NCBI GenBank assembly: GCA_947095585.1
Contig: OX352761.1
Location: 79,859,267 to 79,923,266, forward strand
DNA: 64,000 nt
Source of the DNA: Nephrocerus scutellatus
Lineage: Eukaryota; Arthropoda; Insecta; Diptera; Pipunculidae
Reading direction: 5' to 3'
Position 1 is the first letter of the stretch. Every line of letters starts with the position of its first letter. Positions 42,342 to 52,479 of this stretch are shown in pieces. The position numbers and the translations under genes were made by a program. The notes under the pieces are model-generated. The model ran no database searches. It saw nothing but the letters and a program-made list of their open reading frames with translations, and was not told the DNA's origin.

Positions 42342-42948
42342 TGCTACGAAAAGTAGTTAGTAGCGCAGTAGGTTCGAATCCTAGATGAATCGCAATGTAC
42401 CAAAAATAATTACTAAAATTAGAACTAAAAAATAGCATACGACTTATTACATTATTTGAAATTTGAAATGCAGCCGCCTGTCGGTTTGAATCAATATGTA
42501 CTGGTAAAAAATCTAGTCAAACCGGTTTGTGCGGTTTTTGTAAAAGAACATGATTGAACATGTAGTCTATTTTTAGAAGATGACTCATTACATATAAGTA
42601 TCGTTAGTTGTAAATAAGGGAATAGGCTACAATTTTCTGGTTTTTTCTCGATATTTCTGTCTACAATATTGGAAGTTTCTGGCAGCTTTTCAATGACTAT
42701 AAAAGGTGGCGTTCACTGCAGAGAAATTATTAGTTAATTGGAATTTAACCAATGAAGTTGTAAAAGTTCTTGCAAAGCGATTTAGTTTCTACCTAAGAGA
42801 TTTATTGTAAAGTACCAGTTTAAATAGTGAACTTGTGTTATTTTTTTTACTGTCTATTAATTAAAGTTGTTATTTGTAAATTAATAAACTTGTGTTGTGT
42901 TTTATTTGCAAAATCCTTTGCGAACTCAACAGCCTGAGTTTCGTAACA
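42342..42948 (+). repeat. Gypsy-1 3' LTR (607 bp)
   Basis: TGCTACGAAAAGTAG...TTTCGTAACA. Matches the 5' LTR with scattered differences, lacks its 82-bp duplication, and keeps the TATA box and AATAAA-type signals. Confidence 0.9.
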
Positions 42949-42984
42949 ATATTTATATATTATCCCCCGATTAATAAACACTGA

Positions 42985-43305
42985 ATAGCAGTGTGTTAGC
43001 ACTAATACATCTGTTAACTGCTAGTTTTCATTAACAAATCGGTGTTAGCTTTAACAACAAGCGGATAACTTAACTCACAGAATTTTGTGTATAAGGAGCG
43101 GATAAGTTTTTAACATACATACATTTCATATGAAGTTAGGTGTCATGACAAAAATCGGTCTGAATATTGAAATATAACAAAAATATTGAGCTGATTTCAG
43201 TGTCAGCTGCTGAAATATGAGAGATTTACTCGAATTTGTGTACAATTCGGTGAAGTGTTGCCATGCTTTAATTGATTATGAGCGGATAGCTGACATAGAC
43301 AAAAA
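42985..43305 (-). repeat. Repeat R2, copy 2, inverted
   Basis: Complement of 37,725-38,060 with moderate divergence (shared GCTGACACTGAAATCAGCTC on the minus strand and CCGATTTTTGTCATGACA). With copy 1 it forms a wide inverted pair around Gypsy-1. Both copies look independently inserted. Confidence 0.7.
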
Positions 43306-43338
43306 ATATGTTTATTAATAAGAAAAGTTATCAAATGG

Positions 43339-43850
43339 ACAAGTTCTCAATTCGCCATCCTTCCAGCGTAGGCTTGGCCATCCTCGCTTCCGTGTCCCAT
43401 AAATCCTACCGCAAAGGACTTTCGGAGCAGGATCCTTTTCACTCATGCGAACTAGGTGTCATGCCCAACAAAGCCTACCGAGCTTATTTCCCTTCACGGT
43501 GTCGACATCACAATAACGCTTGTAGATCTCATCATTATAGTCTCCGGAATCATCCTTCCTCACATACGGGGCCAATAATTATCCTTAAGACTTTTCTTTG
43601 AACGCGGCTAATGCTTTTTGTTAAGCACCCAAGACTCAGATCCAGATCTGAGTTTTGGTATGACCATTGTCTTATACAGCAGTAGACCATTGTCTTATAC
43701 AGCAGTAGATGTTTAGATTCCTGGATTTGAAGAGTCTTGACAGACTAAAGTGTTGTTTGTTGGCTTTAAGCAACCGTGCGCGTGTTTCTGTTTCCATGCT
43801 GTTATGGGCTGCTACAGTTGATCCGATATAGTTAAAGGATAGTCAAAGGC
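43339..43850 (-). pseudogene. RTE-type LINE fragment, inverted (RT C-terminal region)
   Basis: Minus-strand counterpart of 10,110-10,610: contains complements of WKDG, GRPSL-like, HMTPSSHE-like and SETWV-like codons but no open frame. It abuts RTE-2 in the opposite orientation at 43,850. The same C-terminal region is also present in + orientation at 45,385-45,500, so this is a separate piece and not the missing part of RTE-2. Confidence 0.75.
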
Positions 43851-45625
43851 AAATTTAAAAACATAAGCCTCATAAACGTTCACGCACCTACAGAGTATTC
43901 CCCATATGATGAAACAGAAGAATTCTTTAAATCAGTCGAACGGGAATTCCATGCCTGCCCTCAGTATGATGGTCAGTAATGCTAAAATAGGTAGGGAGCT
44001 AGTATTCAGGCAGTACATTGGCACCCATAGCTTACACGAGAACACTAATGACAATGGTCGAGTCATAGAGATGGCAGCAAGCAATAATTTGGTCGTTGCG
44101 AGTACAAGGTTTGCGCGTAAAAATATCCACAAAGCCACCTGGGTATCTCCCAATGGAGCCACTCGCAACCAGATAGACCACGTGTTGATAGACGCCGCCA
44201 CAACCCGAACCTGATGACGGTACGAACGTACCGAGGTGCCAACGTCGACTCGGACCACTATCTTGTTGGTATGGTGCTCCGAGCGCGGATTGCATCATCA
44301 CGGAAGACTGCATCCGCGAATCAGATTCGAGTCCACACGGCTGCCCCTCGCAATTAAGAGACCAGAAACAACTACGGTCAAGCGATAGGACTCGCCCTAA
44401 ATGCAGGGAGATAAGTCCTGGGGCTGAGATGTCGGGCGTAGTAGAGAAATGGACACGCCTTAAAAATACTGTCATAAGTACTGCTGACTCCATCTTAGGC
44501 AGTTGTCGTAGAAATCGGAACGACTGGTTCGATGACGAATGTAAGCGAGCGACTGAACGTAAGAATGTTGCGTACCGAGCAATGCAACAATCTCATAGAA
44601 CGCGGACACGCGAAGATGAATATAAAGAGCTCAGAAGATATGAAAAAACAGTTCACCGGCGAAAGAAAGCAGCCTGGGAGAAGAACCTCGTCCGTGAACT
44701 GGAACAGTACAGAGAGCAAGGACAATATACACCGCGTCGCACATACTGCAAGGACAAAGAGGGTAATCTGATCGCCGATCTTAAAGGCATCTTAGAGCAA
44801 TGGGAAGAGCACTTTCATGAGTTGCTAAATGGCCAGCTAACTGAGGAATTGGAGGCTCCACCAATGACCGATGATCATACTATGTTGCCGCCACCAAGCA
44901 TAGTCGAAGTTAGCAGAGCGATAAATCGGCTCAAAAATAATAAGGCCCCGGGATCTGATGGGATCCCAGCGGAACTGATAAAAATAGGAGGCCCCACATT
45001 ACACCAAGCAATTCATGAAATAATAGTGCAAGTATGGGAAGAAGAAGTTATGCCAGAAGATTGGCGAAGATACATCCTGTGCCCCATACATAAGAAGGGA
45101 GATATCACAAAATGCAGCAATTATCGCGGTATAACGTTGTTGAGTACCGCGTATAAGATTTTCTCCTCTATCCTTCAAGACAGGATAGCCCCATACGCTA
45201 AAGTCATCATTGGTCAATACCAGTGTGGCTTCATCCCAGGCAAATCAACAACTGATCAGATTTACACCCTAAGGCAGCTGATGGAAAAATGTCTAGAGTT
45301 TCAAAACTCACTACACCATCTTTTTATAGACTTTAAAGCCGCCTATGATAGCATAGCCATTTATAATGCCATGATGCAGAATGCAGGACACCTAGCTCGC
45401 ATGAGCGAAGAGGATCCTGCTCGGAAAGTCCTTTGTGGTAGGATTTATGGAACACGACAGCGAGGCCGGCCAAGCCTACGCTGGAAGGATGGCGTAGACC
45501 AGGACGCCCAGAGTTTAGGGATGCCAAACTGGATGACATCGGCTCGAAATCGGGACCGGTGGAGAGACTTTACGGGAGGCCAGGACCGGACCCCGGTTGT
45601 AGAGCCAAATATGATGATGATGATA
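43851..45625 (+). mobile_element. RTE-type LINE RTE-2, 5'-truncated with internal RT deletion
   Basis: Starts in the endonuclease (KNISLINVHAPTEYS at about 43,855), continues through 43,906-44,214 (FARKNIHKATW, NQIDHVLI endonuclease C-terminus) and the 404-codon frame 44,429-45,643. It ends near an (ATG)n tract at 45,611-45,624, a typical RTE tail. It belongs to the same family as RTE-1 and is more open than RTE-1. Confidence 0.85.
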
Positions 45626-45643
45626 CTATTAATTTCAATATAA
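44429..45643 (+). pseudogene. RTE-2 ORF2 frame with catalytic region deleted in frame (404 codons)
   Basis: An Arg/Glu-rich linker (residues 40-100) is followed by RT motifs: NNKAPGSDGIPAELIK, YILCPIHKKGD, CSNYRGITLLSTAYK, GFIPGKSTTDQI and HHLFIDFKAAYDS (motif A). Then the sequence jumps from AAYDSIAIYNAM to NAGHLARMSEEDPARKV. The roughly 250 residues with the YADD box and thumb are gone, yet the frame is kept. It ends GRPSLRWKDGV and DRWRDFTGG. Without the catalytic Asp pair it cannot polymerise. The long open frame may simply reflect recent deletion. A host role is not supported. Confidence 0.85.
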
Positions 45644-45655
45644 CAATTTTTAAAT

Positions 45656-46618
45656 TTAATTATATACGTTCCCCTCTATAATAGTTTTAAAATTGTTACA
45701 ATTATGTAAAATTACAGTTTTTTGTATATTTTTCGTAATAATTAATCCTTTTCTTATTTCTTTTATTTGAGTGATTGTATCCTCCTTAAAATTGCATTTA
45801 GCTTCTTTTATTTTAAATATGTTATATATGCATTCATTTTCCAATTTTCTTAAATTTCTTTTTAAATTTTGCAATACCTCCGCATGATATATATTGCCGT
45901 GGTTGTCTGTAATAATTTCATTTTGTTTCAAATACAAAGACTTCTTATCTTTGTTGGGTATGGGTTCTATAAGAATTTTTGAGTAATTATTTCCTACGAA
46001 TCGTGGAATCAAAAGTATTATTATAATTTTTCTGTTAAATGAAGCGACTGAAATCTTTATATTTGCTAATGTGTCAATGTCCGTTATGTTTTTAAATTCT
46101 TCATTTGTCAGAATATTTCTACCTAAAACACCAAGTCTACTATTGAGAAGAATCTGTTCTATATCGTCTATGTGATTTATAAGTAAAGTGATGTCGTAAT
46201 TAATTTGATAAAGATATTGCATGTATTTTACTTCATCTTCTATTGATATTATTCTATTGCCAACCTCATCTGACCATGTTTTTACAACCTCTTTTATTGT
46301 CGTTTGTTGTCGTTTAATGTGGCCTGTGATATTTTGAATTTGTCTTATTATGTCTGTATTAATGCGTACTTGTTTATTATTTTCCGTAATGAGGTTTTTA
46401 TTATTTTCTCTTAAAGTTTCAAGTTGTTCAATTATTTGTTTTTCGTCATCCGCGTCCATAGTTCCTGTAATATATTTAAGGCCTTTGCCGATTATGTTAA
46501 AGAGTCCTCGTTTGTTTCTTGTCTGCGGGAGTAAATTGTGTAATTTTACTTCTAAGTTTCTGTAGTTGTGTAAAACTGAATTTAGCATTGGTCCTTTTAA
46601 GTTTGGTTTGTTTATCAT
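45656..46618 (-). pseudogene. Errantivirus env, C-terminal (fusion) part, truncated
   Basis: This open frame contains a furin-like site RNKR (about residues 36-39) directly followed by GLFNIIGKGLKY, a glycine/hydrophobic stretch in the position of the F-protein fusion peptide. A long heptad-rich coiled coil follows (residues 60-130), then a region with paired cysteines (NECIYN, AKCNF, HNCNNF). The family normally continues with a transmembrane anchor and short tail; here the frame ends at 45,656 without one, next to LINE RTE-2 at 45,625. The upstream env part lies beyond a MITE pair. Env would mediate membrane fusion, but this copy is interrupted and anchorless. Confidence 0.85.
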
Positions 46619-46642
46619 TAATTTAATGTTGTTCCAAATAAA

Positions 46643-46749
46643 GGGTGTTTTTTTGGGAGGTTTGTTTTTCCGATAGATGTCGTTTTATTTTATGACAGTT
46701 GTTTTGACAGCTCAAAGTGGCATTTCTACTCAGTATTGTTTGGCAAATC

Positions 46750-46786
<37 letters not shown>

Positions 46787-47117
46787 ACATTTGTGAAAAA
46801 TAGTCGTGGTAGCCATATGCCAGAAATTGTGTTTAAATGTTAAATGCCAAAAAATTATCTACCAAATAAAAAAAAATTTTGGTCATTTCATAATTTTATA
46901 TGTGTTTTATTCAAAAAAAAAATCGGCAACCTCTTAAAAAAACACGTTATATCTAACGGGTGTTTTTTTTAAGAGGTTGCCGATTTTTTTTTTGAATAAA
47001 ACACATAAAATTATGAAATGACCAAAATTTTTTTTTATTTGGTAGATAATTTTTTGGCATTTAACATTTAAACACAATTTCTGGCATATGGCTACCACGA
47101 CTATTTTTCACAAATGT

Positions 47118-47156
<39 letters not shown>

Positions 47157-47263
47157 GATTTGCCAAACAATACTGAGTAGAAATGCCACTTTGAGCTGTC
47201 AAAACAACTGTCATAAAATAAAACGACATCTATCGGAAAAACAAACCTCCCAAAAAAACACCC
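46643..47263. mobile_element. Foldback pair of 0.3 kb MITEs (621-bp palindrome) inside env
   Basis: Two copies of one element lie tail to tail in opposite orientation: 46,643-46,945 and 46,958-47,263, separated by 12 bp. The outer ends are GGGTGTTTTTTTGGGAGG and its complement; the inner ends are GGTGTTTTTTTTAAGAGGTT. Each copy thus has short terminal inverted repeats (GGGTGTTTTTTT) and contains a homopolymer of about 29 A (46,755-46,784) or the matching T run. The arms are almost perfect complements over about 300 bp. GTTAT follows both the left copy's inner end and the right copy's outer end. The unit splits env codons between 46,618 and 47,270. Confidence 0.9.
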
Positions 47264-47467
47264 GTTATGTTCCTTCGCCTCTTCGTATTCTGTCATGTTA
47301 ATTATGTGGAGTACTTTTTCGTAGTTCGAGATAAGATTGATATTTTCCATCTTTATGTCGACAAATCCGTTATTTTCGTTCAGATTTCGAACCTCTAGCG
47401 TCTTTGAAAATATCGTCGGTATAAATATCGTCAACATAATTAAAATTATCATAGATGTCATTTCCAT
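47264..47467 (-). pseudogene. Errantivirus env, N-terminal part with signal peptide
   Basis: MEMTSMIILIMLTIFIPTIF at the start is a typical hydrophobic signal peptide, followed by a surface-subunit-like sequence (LEVRNLNENNGFV, NINLISNYEKVLHI). The env frame breaks at about 47,265, where the MITE pair begins; the computed frame runs on into the MITE. The start lies just downstream of the integrase stop, as in errantiviruses. Confidence 0.78.
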
Positions 47468-47521
47468 TAAGTGAAATTTATTAAGTCTTAATATATTTAA
47501 ATGATTTTTATTGTTGAGTTA

Positions 47522-49030
47522 TTATTGTCTTGATATTTCTTTGGTTTTTTTTAAATGGGATTTATAGTATTTGTGTCCTTTTGCTGTGACAATGTGATCG
47601 TCATCTAATGGTTTTGCGATTATTTTTCTAAATTTGGCATGATTTTTGCCACCTCTTATTTCCTTTAAAAATACTGGTCCTGTTTGTGGTTCAACATCTT
47701 CCCTATTTTTATTTTGTGTGTTTATTGTACGTTCTTTTACCTTAATGATTCTTTCTTTAATTAAGGGATTTTCATCTTGGCTTATAATTCCATTGCTAAA
47801 GTCGATTGGCTTACGGCCAGTTGTGGAATGAATACTATTGTTATATAAATTAATTACTTTGTAAATCTTTTCTTCTACCGTGTCAACATTTTTATTAGGG
47901 TCATGTCTCAAAAGTCTTAAGTGTTCGTTGAGGGTATTGTGTAAACGTTCAACATCAGAGTTTGATGTGTGATTATTATTTGATGTAAAATGGATATTTA
48001 TATTCTGTTCTCTAAAGAATTCTTGCAAAGGTAACGCCTTAAACCCTAGTTCGTTGTCTACAATTAGATTGTTAAAATGTCCTGCATTACTTATGTATTG
48101 CATAACAGCTCGTTTAAACTCAGTCCATGATCGACTGGATATTTTAATAGCTTGGGCATACTTCGAAAATTTATCAATTGTTGTTAAGAAAATGTTTTTG
48201 TTCAAACTATAGAAAACGTCTATATGGATCGTATCCCTTGGTTTTTCGGGTGTTTCTGTTATTTTGTTATTTTGTTATTTCTGTTTTACAGGATGCCTTA
48301 CAAATTTCGCAGTTGTTGATGAATTGGATGATTATTTGTTTTAATTTTCCATTTCCATTCCATTGCTAAAGTCGATTGGCTTACGGCCAGTTGTGGAATG
48401 AATACTATTGTTATATAAATTAATTACTTTGTAAATCTTTTCTTCTACCGTGTCAACATTTTTATTAGGGTCATGTCTCAAAAGTCTTAAGTGTTCGTTG
48501 AGGGTATTGTGTAAACGTTCAACATCAGAGTTTGATGTGTGATTATTATTTGATGTAAATGGATATTTATATTCTGTTCTCTAAAGAATTCTTGCAAAGG
48601 TAACGCCTTAAACCCTAGTTCGTTGTCTACAATTAGATTGTTAAAATGTCCTGCATTACTTATGTATTGCATAACAGCTCGTTTAAACTCAGTCCATGAT
48701 CGACTGGATATTTTAATAGCTTGGGCATACTTCGAAAATTTATCAATTGTTGTTAAGAAAATGTTTTTGTTCAAACTATAGAAAACGTCTATATGGATCG
48801 TATCCCTTGGTTTTTCGGGTGTTTCTGTTATTTTGTTATTTCTGTTTTACAGGATGCCTTTCGTATTTCTCAACATTACAAATTTCGCAGTTGTTGATGA
48901 ATTGGATGATTATTTGTTTTAATTTTGGGTTATATATAACGTCTTTTAATTCTAGAAAGTTCTCGTTAATACCTCTACGATTATTCTTTAAATGTTCTTC
49001 TTCTATGAAGTCAGTAAGTTCACTTTCATC
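47522..49030 (-). pseudogene. Errantivirus Pol: integrase with internal tandem duplication
   Basis: The frame 48,205-47,522 contains TTIDKFSKYAQAIKI (first catalytic Asp), LIVDNELGFKA (second Asp), SDVERLHNTLNEHL (catalytic Glu) and a C-terminal GPVFLKE and HIVTAKGHKYYKSHLKK tail. Upstream on the minus strand, 48,930-49,020 reads the zinc-binding part (EEEHLKNNRRGI, then NNCEICN). A 569-570-bp unit is duplicated in tandem (47,791-48,360 and 48,361-48,930). The core is therefore present twice with the second copy (48,774-48,487) carrying a 1-bp deletion and frameshift. The downstream copy alone keeps all three catalytic residues. Confidence 0.88.
47791..48930. repeat. 569-570-bp tandem duplication within integrase
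   Basis: CATTGCTAAAGTCGATTGGC occurs at 47,791 and 48,361, and identity continues to the GTTTTAATTTT endpoint, with a 1-bp deletion in copy 2 and about 20 bp missing from copy 1 near 48,300. Differences are very few, so the duplication is recent. Confidence 0.9.
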
Positions 49031-49977
49031 TATTATATCTCATAAAACCTTTGGGCATCTTATAATTTTGAAGTTACTGTTGTTATTGTTAAAATTATCT
49101 TTTATCACATTTTCAAATGTTTTGAAAATGCTTTCGTCTTCGAAATATACGGCTGTTGTACCTGTTGGTTTAAAATGGTTTTTCACTATTGTAATGATTG
49201 AGTCACTATCTACGTTTCTTAGATAAATTATTTTCCTGTTTGAATTATTTGTTTGAATATTTTGTTGTCCGTAATTCCGATTTAGTTGCCCTCCATAATA
49301 ATTATTATGTTGATTATTAAATTGTCTGTCATATTGGTTATTTTGTTGTCGGTAGTCGTTAGATTGATGTCGGTTTTGTTGTTGTTTTCTAAAATCGTCG
49401 TTATTTTGTCGGTTGTTATATTTTTTGTGTGTATTAAGATAATTTTCATTACCTCCTTTATATGCATAACCGGCCTTAAAAAGTATGCCAATTGCCTCTT
49501 CTAGAGTTTCTGGGTCTCTGCATATAAGAATTGATCTCATTGGTTCTGGGATTCTATTCATAAAGAAATTAAGTGCTGACCTAGAGTTGTCCTTCTAAGA
49601 TAGCAGTCTTGTTGTTCAGTCTTCTTAATTTCAATATAATGTCGTTATAAAAATCGAGGCAGTTCGTTTTGAATACTGTGTTTCTCATTTCGTCAAACAA
49701 TTAATCGCAAGTCAATTTGTCTCCAAAATTGTTATTTAGAACTTCTGTAATTGATGGCCAATTCTGTGCATCACAATTAATATCAATAGCGACTTTCGCT
49801 TGTTTTTTTAAATTTACTTTTTATTATATCTATAAAGATGGGTTGAGTGTCTAAAGTATATGTTAGAAGCAGAGGTTGTATTCTATCTACGAGATTACAG
49901 AAATTTTGTAGTTCATCTGTGTCACCATAGAAGCAATTAAAAAGAAATTTATATAAGGATAGAAATAAATAACTCAC
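49031..49977 (-). pseudogene. Errantivirus gag fused by deletion to a pol linker
   Basis: The frame 49,977-49,783 (ELQNFCNLVDRIQPLLLTY) is the gag N-terminal part. 49,561-49,250 (NRIPEPMRSILICRDPETLEEA, then an Asn/Gln-rich tail) is the capsid end, with a basic Asn-rich nucleic-acid-binding tail in place of zinc knuckles, as in errantiviruses. The same frame then reads IIYLRNVDSDSIITIVKNHF and FKIIRCPKVL, which belongs between RNase H and integrase. Protease, RT and RNase H were thus removed by a deletion near 49,225-49,245 that kept the frame. A break lies near 49,600-49,780. Confidence 0.78.
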
Positions 49978-50349
49978 AATAAAAAATTTTATATACTAAA
50001 TGTGAATGATGAATTATGTCTATTGGAAATTGTGGTATGCTGCAATGTTGTGTCAAAGATGTTTTGTTGTTTAGAGATGTGGATTTTTATTTTATTAAGA
50101 TGTCTTTAAATTTGTTGAACAATAATCTGTTACTTTCTTGTTGGCTGGTTTGGTGATGAATCCTTTTTTGTTGCTTGATAAAAAAAATTTATTTTTAGTT
50201 CACACTTCCTAGTTTTAATGTCAATGTTTTTTGTTATTTGGTTTTGAGTAACGAAATAAATTTTCGTTGCTTTTGCTTAACCGATCAATCTGTACGAGCA
50301 GAATCTGAATTAAACAATTCGAATTTATTATTATTTTCACTGATCAATG

Positions 50350-50432
50350 TTTACTGATTTTATAGAAATAGTTTCTATATTTCGTTTTTCACTTATTTAG
50401 AAATGGTTTCTAATTGTCACTTTTAGAAATTT
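50350..50432. repeat. Errantivirus leader repeat, left of LINE-D
   Basis: GAAATAGTTTCTATATTTCG and TTAGAAATGGTTTCTAATTG recur at 54,641-54,700 on the other side of LINE-D. Either a leader tandem repeat or an unusually long target duplication. 49,980-50,350 is AT-rich errantivirus leader with no other feature. Confidence 0.65.
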
Positions 50433-50531
50433 ATTTTTATTTTTTTATTTATTTAGTCTAAGATATAAACAGACTTAAAAAAAAACTTAAAAACTAAAAT
50501 TTACATGAATTTATATTATGTAAGAAATGTA

Positions 50532-52459
50532 TTATCTAAATAGATCATTTATAAGTTTCTTAAACGCTGATTTTGACATGGAAAAATCAATTAGATTGCA
50601 AATGGAGTTGAAAGCAACAGAACATTTAACAATCGGATCATTCAACAAAAAGTTCCTGTTGCAATGGGTAATGTAAAAAAGGTCCCTAGTGCGCAAAGGC
50701 CTTTCAGGAGCATACAAATAAAACAAGGATAAGATATCCGGGCAATCAATGGAGTCTGTAAATACGTCCCTAACAAAATTTAATAAGCAAATCTCTCTTC
50801 TCGCTGAAAGTGGTTGAAGGTCGATCAATAAACATCTAGCCTTTTATGAAGGATAAAAATCACCCCAGTTTATATGCCTTAGTGCATATCTTGTAAAAGA
50901 TTTTTGAATTCTCTCAATTCTAATACAATATAAATTAATATTAGAGTTCTAAATAACGCAACCATATTCTAGAATGGAGCGCACAGTTGCAACATATATA
51001 CTTTTTAAAGTATAAGGATCTTTAAACTCAACAGCATGTCTCTTAAGAAAAGCCAAAGATGCCCATGCTTTTGCAGATATGTATTCAATGTGCTTACTGA
51101 AAGTTAAACCACAGTCCATCATTATGCCTAAGTCACAAATTATACTCACTTTAGGAATGGAAATCGTTCCAAGACTATATGTATTTAAATGCTTGAGCAG
51201 GTCTCTATAAAAAGATATTGATTTGCATTTTAAATGGTTAATACGCAAGAGATTTGTATTACACCAATCACTAAATGTATCAAGATCTTCTTGTAATATG
51301 TGAGAGTCCTCCAAGCTAGAAATTTTGAAAAAGTATTTAACATCATCTGCGAATAAGAGATTTTTTGATGACCTTAGATTTGTATTTATGTCATTCATAA
51401 ATAAAAGAAACAAAAGAGGACCGAGATGACTGCCTTGGGGTACACCTGACAAAACCTGGAAAGATTTCGAACAAAACTCGTTTACACAAACCAAGTTCCA
51501 TCTATTACTTAGATAAGATTTTATCCAATCCAAAATTGGGGATCGAAATCCAATAGCTTTTAGTTTTAAAATTAAAAGGTTATGATTCACGGAATCAAAA
51601 GCTTTTTCAAGATCAATATAGACGCAATCCACTTGACAATCGCACTCGCAATCGATACAACTGACCGTTTCGGGAAAAATCCATGTTGTTTCTGAATTAT
51701 GTGCGATTTTACGATGGAAAATAATTTATCTTTAATAAATGCCTCAAACAATTTAGGAATACTAAGCAATTTACAAATAGGTCTGTAGTTTTCCACAACC
51801 GTTTTGGATCCATTCTTATGAATGGGTGAAATAGAGCTTGTTTTCACACAGGAAAGAAACAGACCCGTCCTCAGTGACTCATTAAACATATAAGATAAAG
51901 CATGAACTAAATTTTGGCAGCAGTACTTCAGAAAAGAGTTGCAAATAAATTGACCATCAGTTTTAAAGCTTGGCTCCAATTTTTTTATACAATCAGCAAC
52001 ATCTTTCTGAGAGATGTCGACAATATTTATATCACAAAATGGTTGTATAAAATTATATCTTACATCACCATCATAGACGATATCATGATTGAAATTCTTT
52101 TGAAAGAAAGGGGCAAAGAAATCACAAATAGTTTCCATTGAATCCGAAGAAGACCCTGCATAAGTCATGAGCGATGGTATAGACATGGTTATTTTCTTAC
52201 AATTCGAGAATTTCCAAAAAGCCTTTGGGTTTGATTTAAGGTTTGACTCAACACGTAAAACATATTGACCATAGAGAAATTTGCTTAAAAAGTTATATTC
52301 CCGACTCAATCGTAAGAAAATTTTTGTGTTTAACTCGGAAGGGTTTAATTTTAATTTCTTATGAATTTTATTTCTGCAGTTTTTTAACTTTGAAATCGAC
52401 CTATTTTGCCATGGCAGACTGGAACCAGTTTTACAATGCACCATAGGAACAAATAACAA
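50532..52459 (-). pseudogene. LINE-D ORF2: reverse transcriptase
   Basis: The frame 52,459-51,587 includes TSSISPIHKNGSKTVVENYR and QKQHGFFPKRSVV. The frame 51,632-50,949 includes VYIDLEKAFDSVNHNLLILK (motif A), LSGVPQGSHLGPLLFLLFMN and NLLFADDVKYFF (catalytic FADD). The frame 50,828-50,532 includes the C-terminal DCPDILSLFYLYAPERPLRT. Frames change near 51,630 and at 50,830-50,949 (stop TGA-type break). Catalytic residues are intact, but the ORF is not continuous. Confidence 0.9.
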
Positions 52460-52479
52460 AAAAGAATCGTACAGTATTT

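Larger units (their letters stand above)
38310..42948 (+). mobile_element. Ty3/gypsy retrotransposon Gypsy-1 with both LTRs
   Basis: The LTRs (38,310-39,019 and 42,342-42,948) begin TGCTACGAAAAG and end CGTAACA. A 4-bp ATAT flanks each side (38,306-38,309 and 42,949-42,952). A primer-binding site, a gag with SAP-like and Gln-rich parts, protease, RT/RNase H and the end of integrase follow in order, then a polypurine tract TGTGGGGGTAA. Internal deletions removed the gag zinc knuckle/protease active site and most of RNase H and integrase. No env. Confidence 0.9.

Noticed and set aside
43339..45625. Twin-priming 5' inversion of a single RTE insertion
   Set aside because: The inverted piece is a C-terminal region that is also partly present in + orientation in RTE-2. 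In twin priming the inverted part would be the 5' portion.
44429..45643. Host gene such as a craniofacial development protein 2-like gene
   Set aside because: That name is a known mis-annotation of RTE LINE sequence. The protein is a LINE RT with a deleted core.
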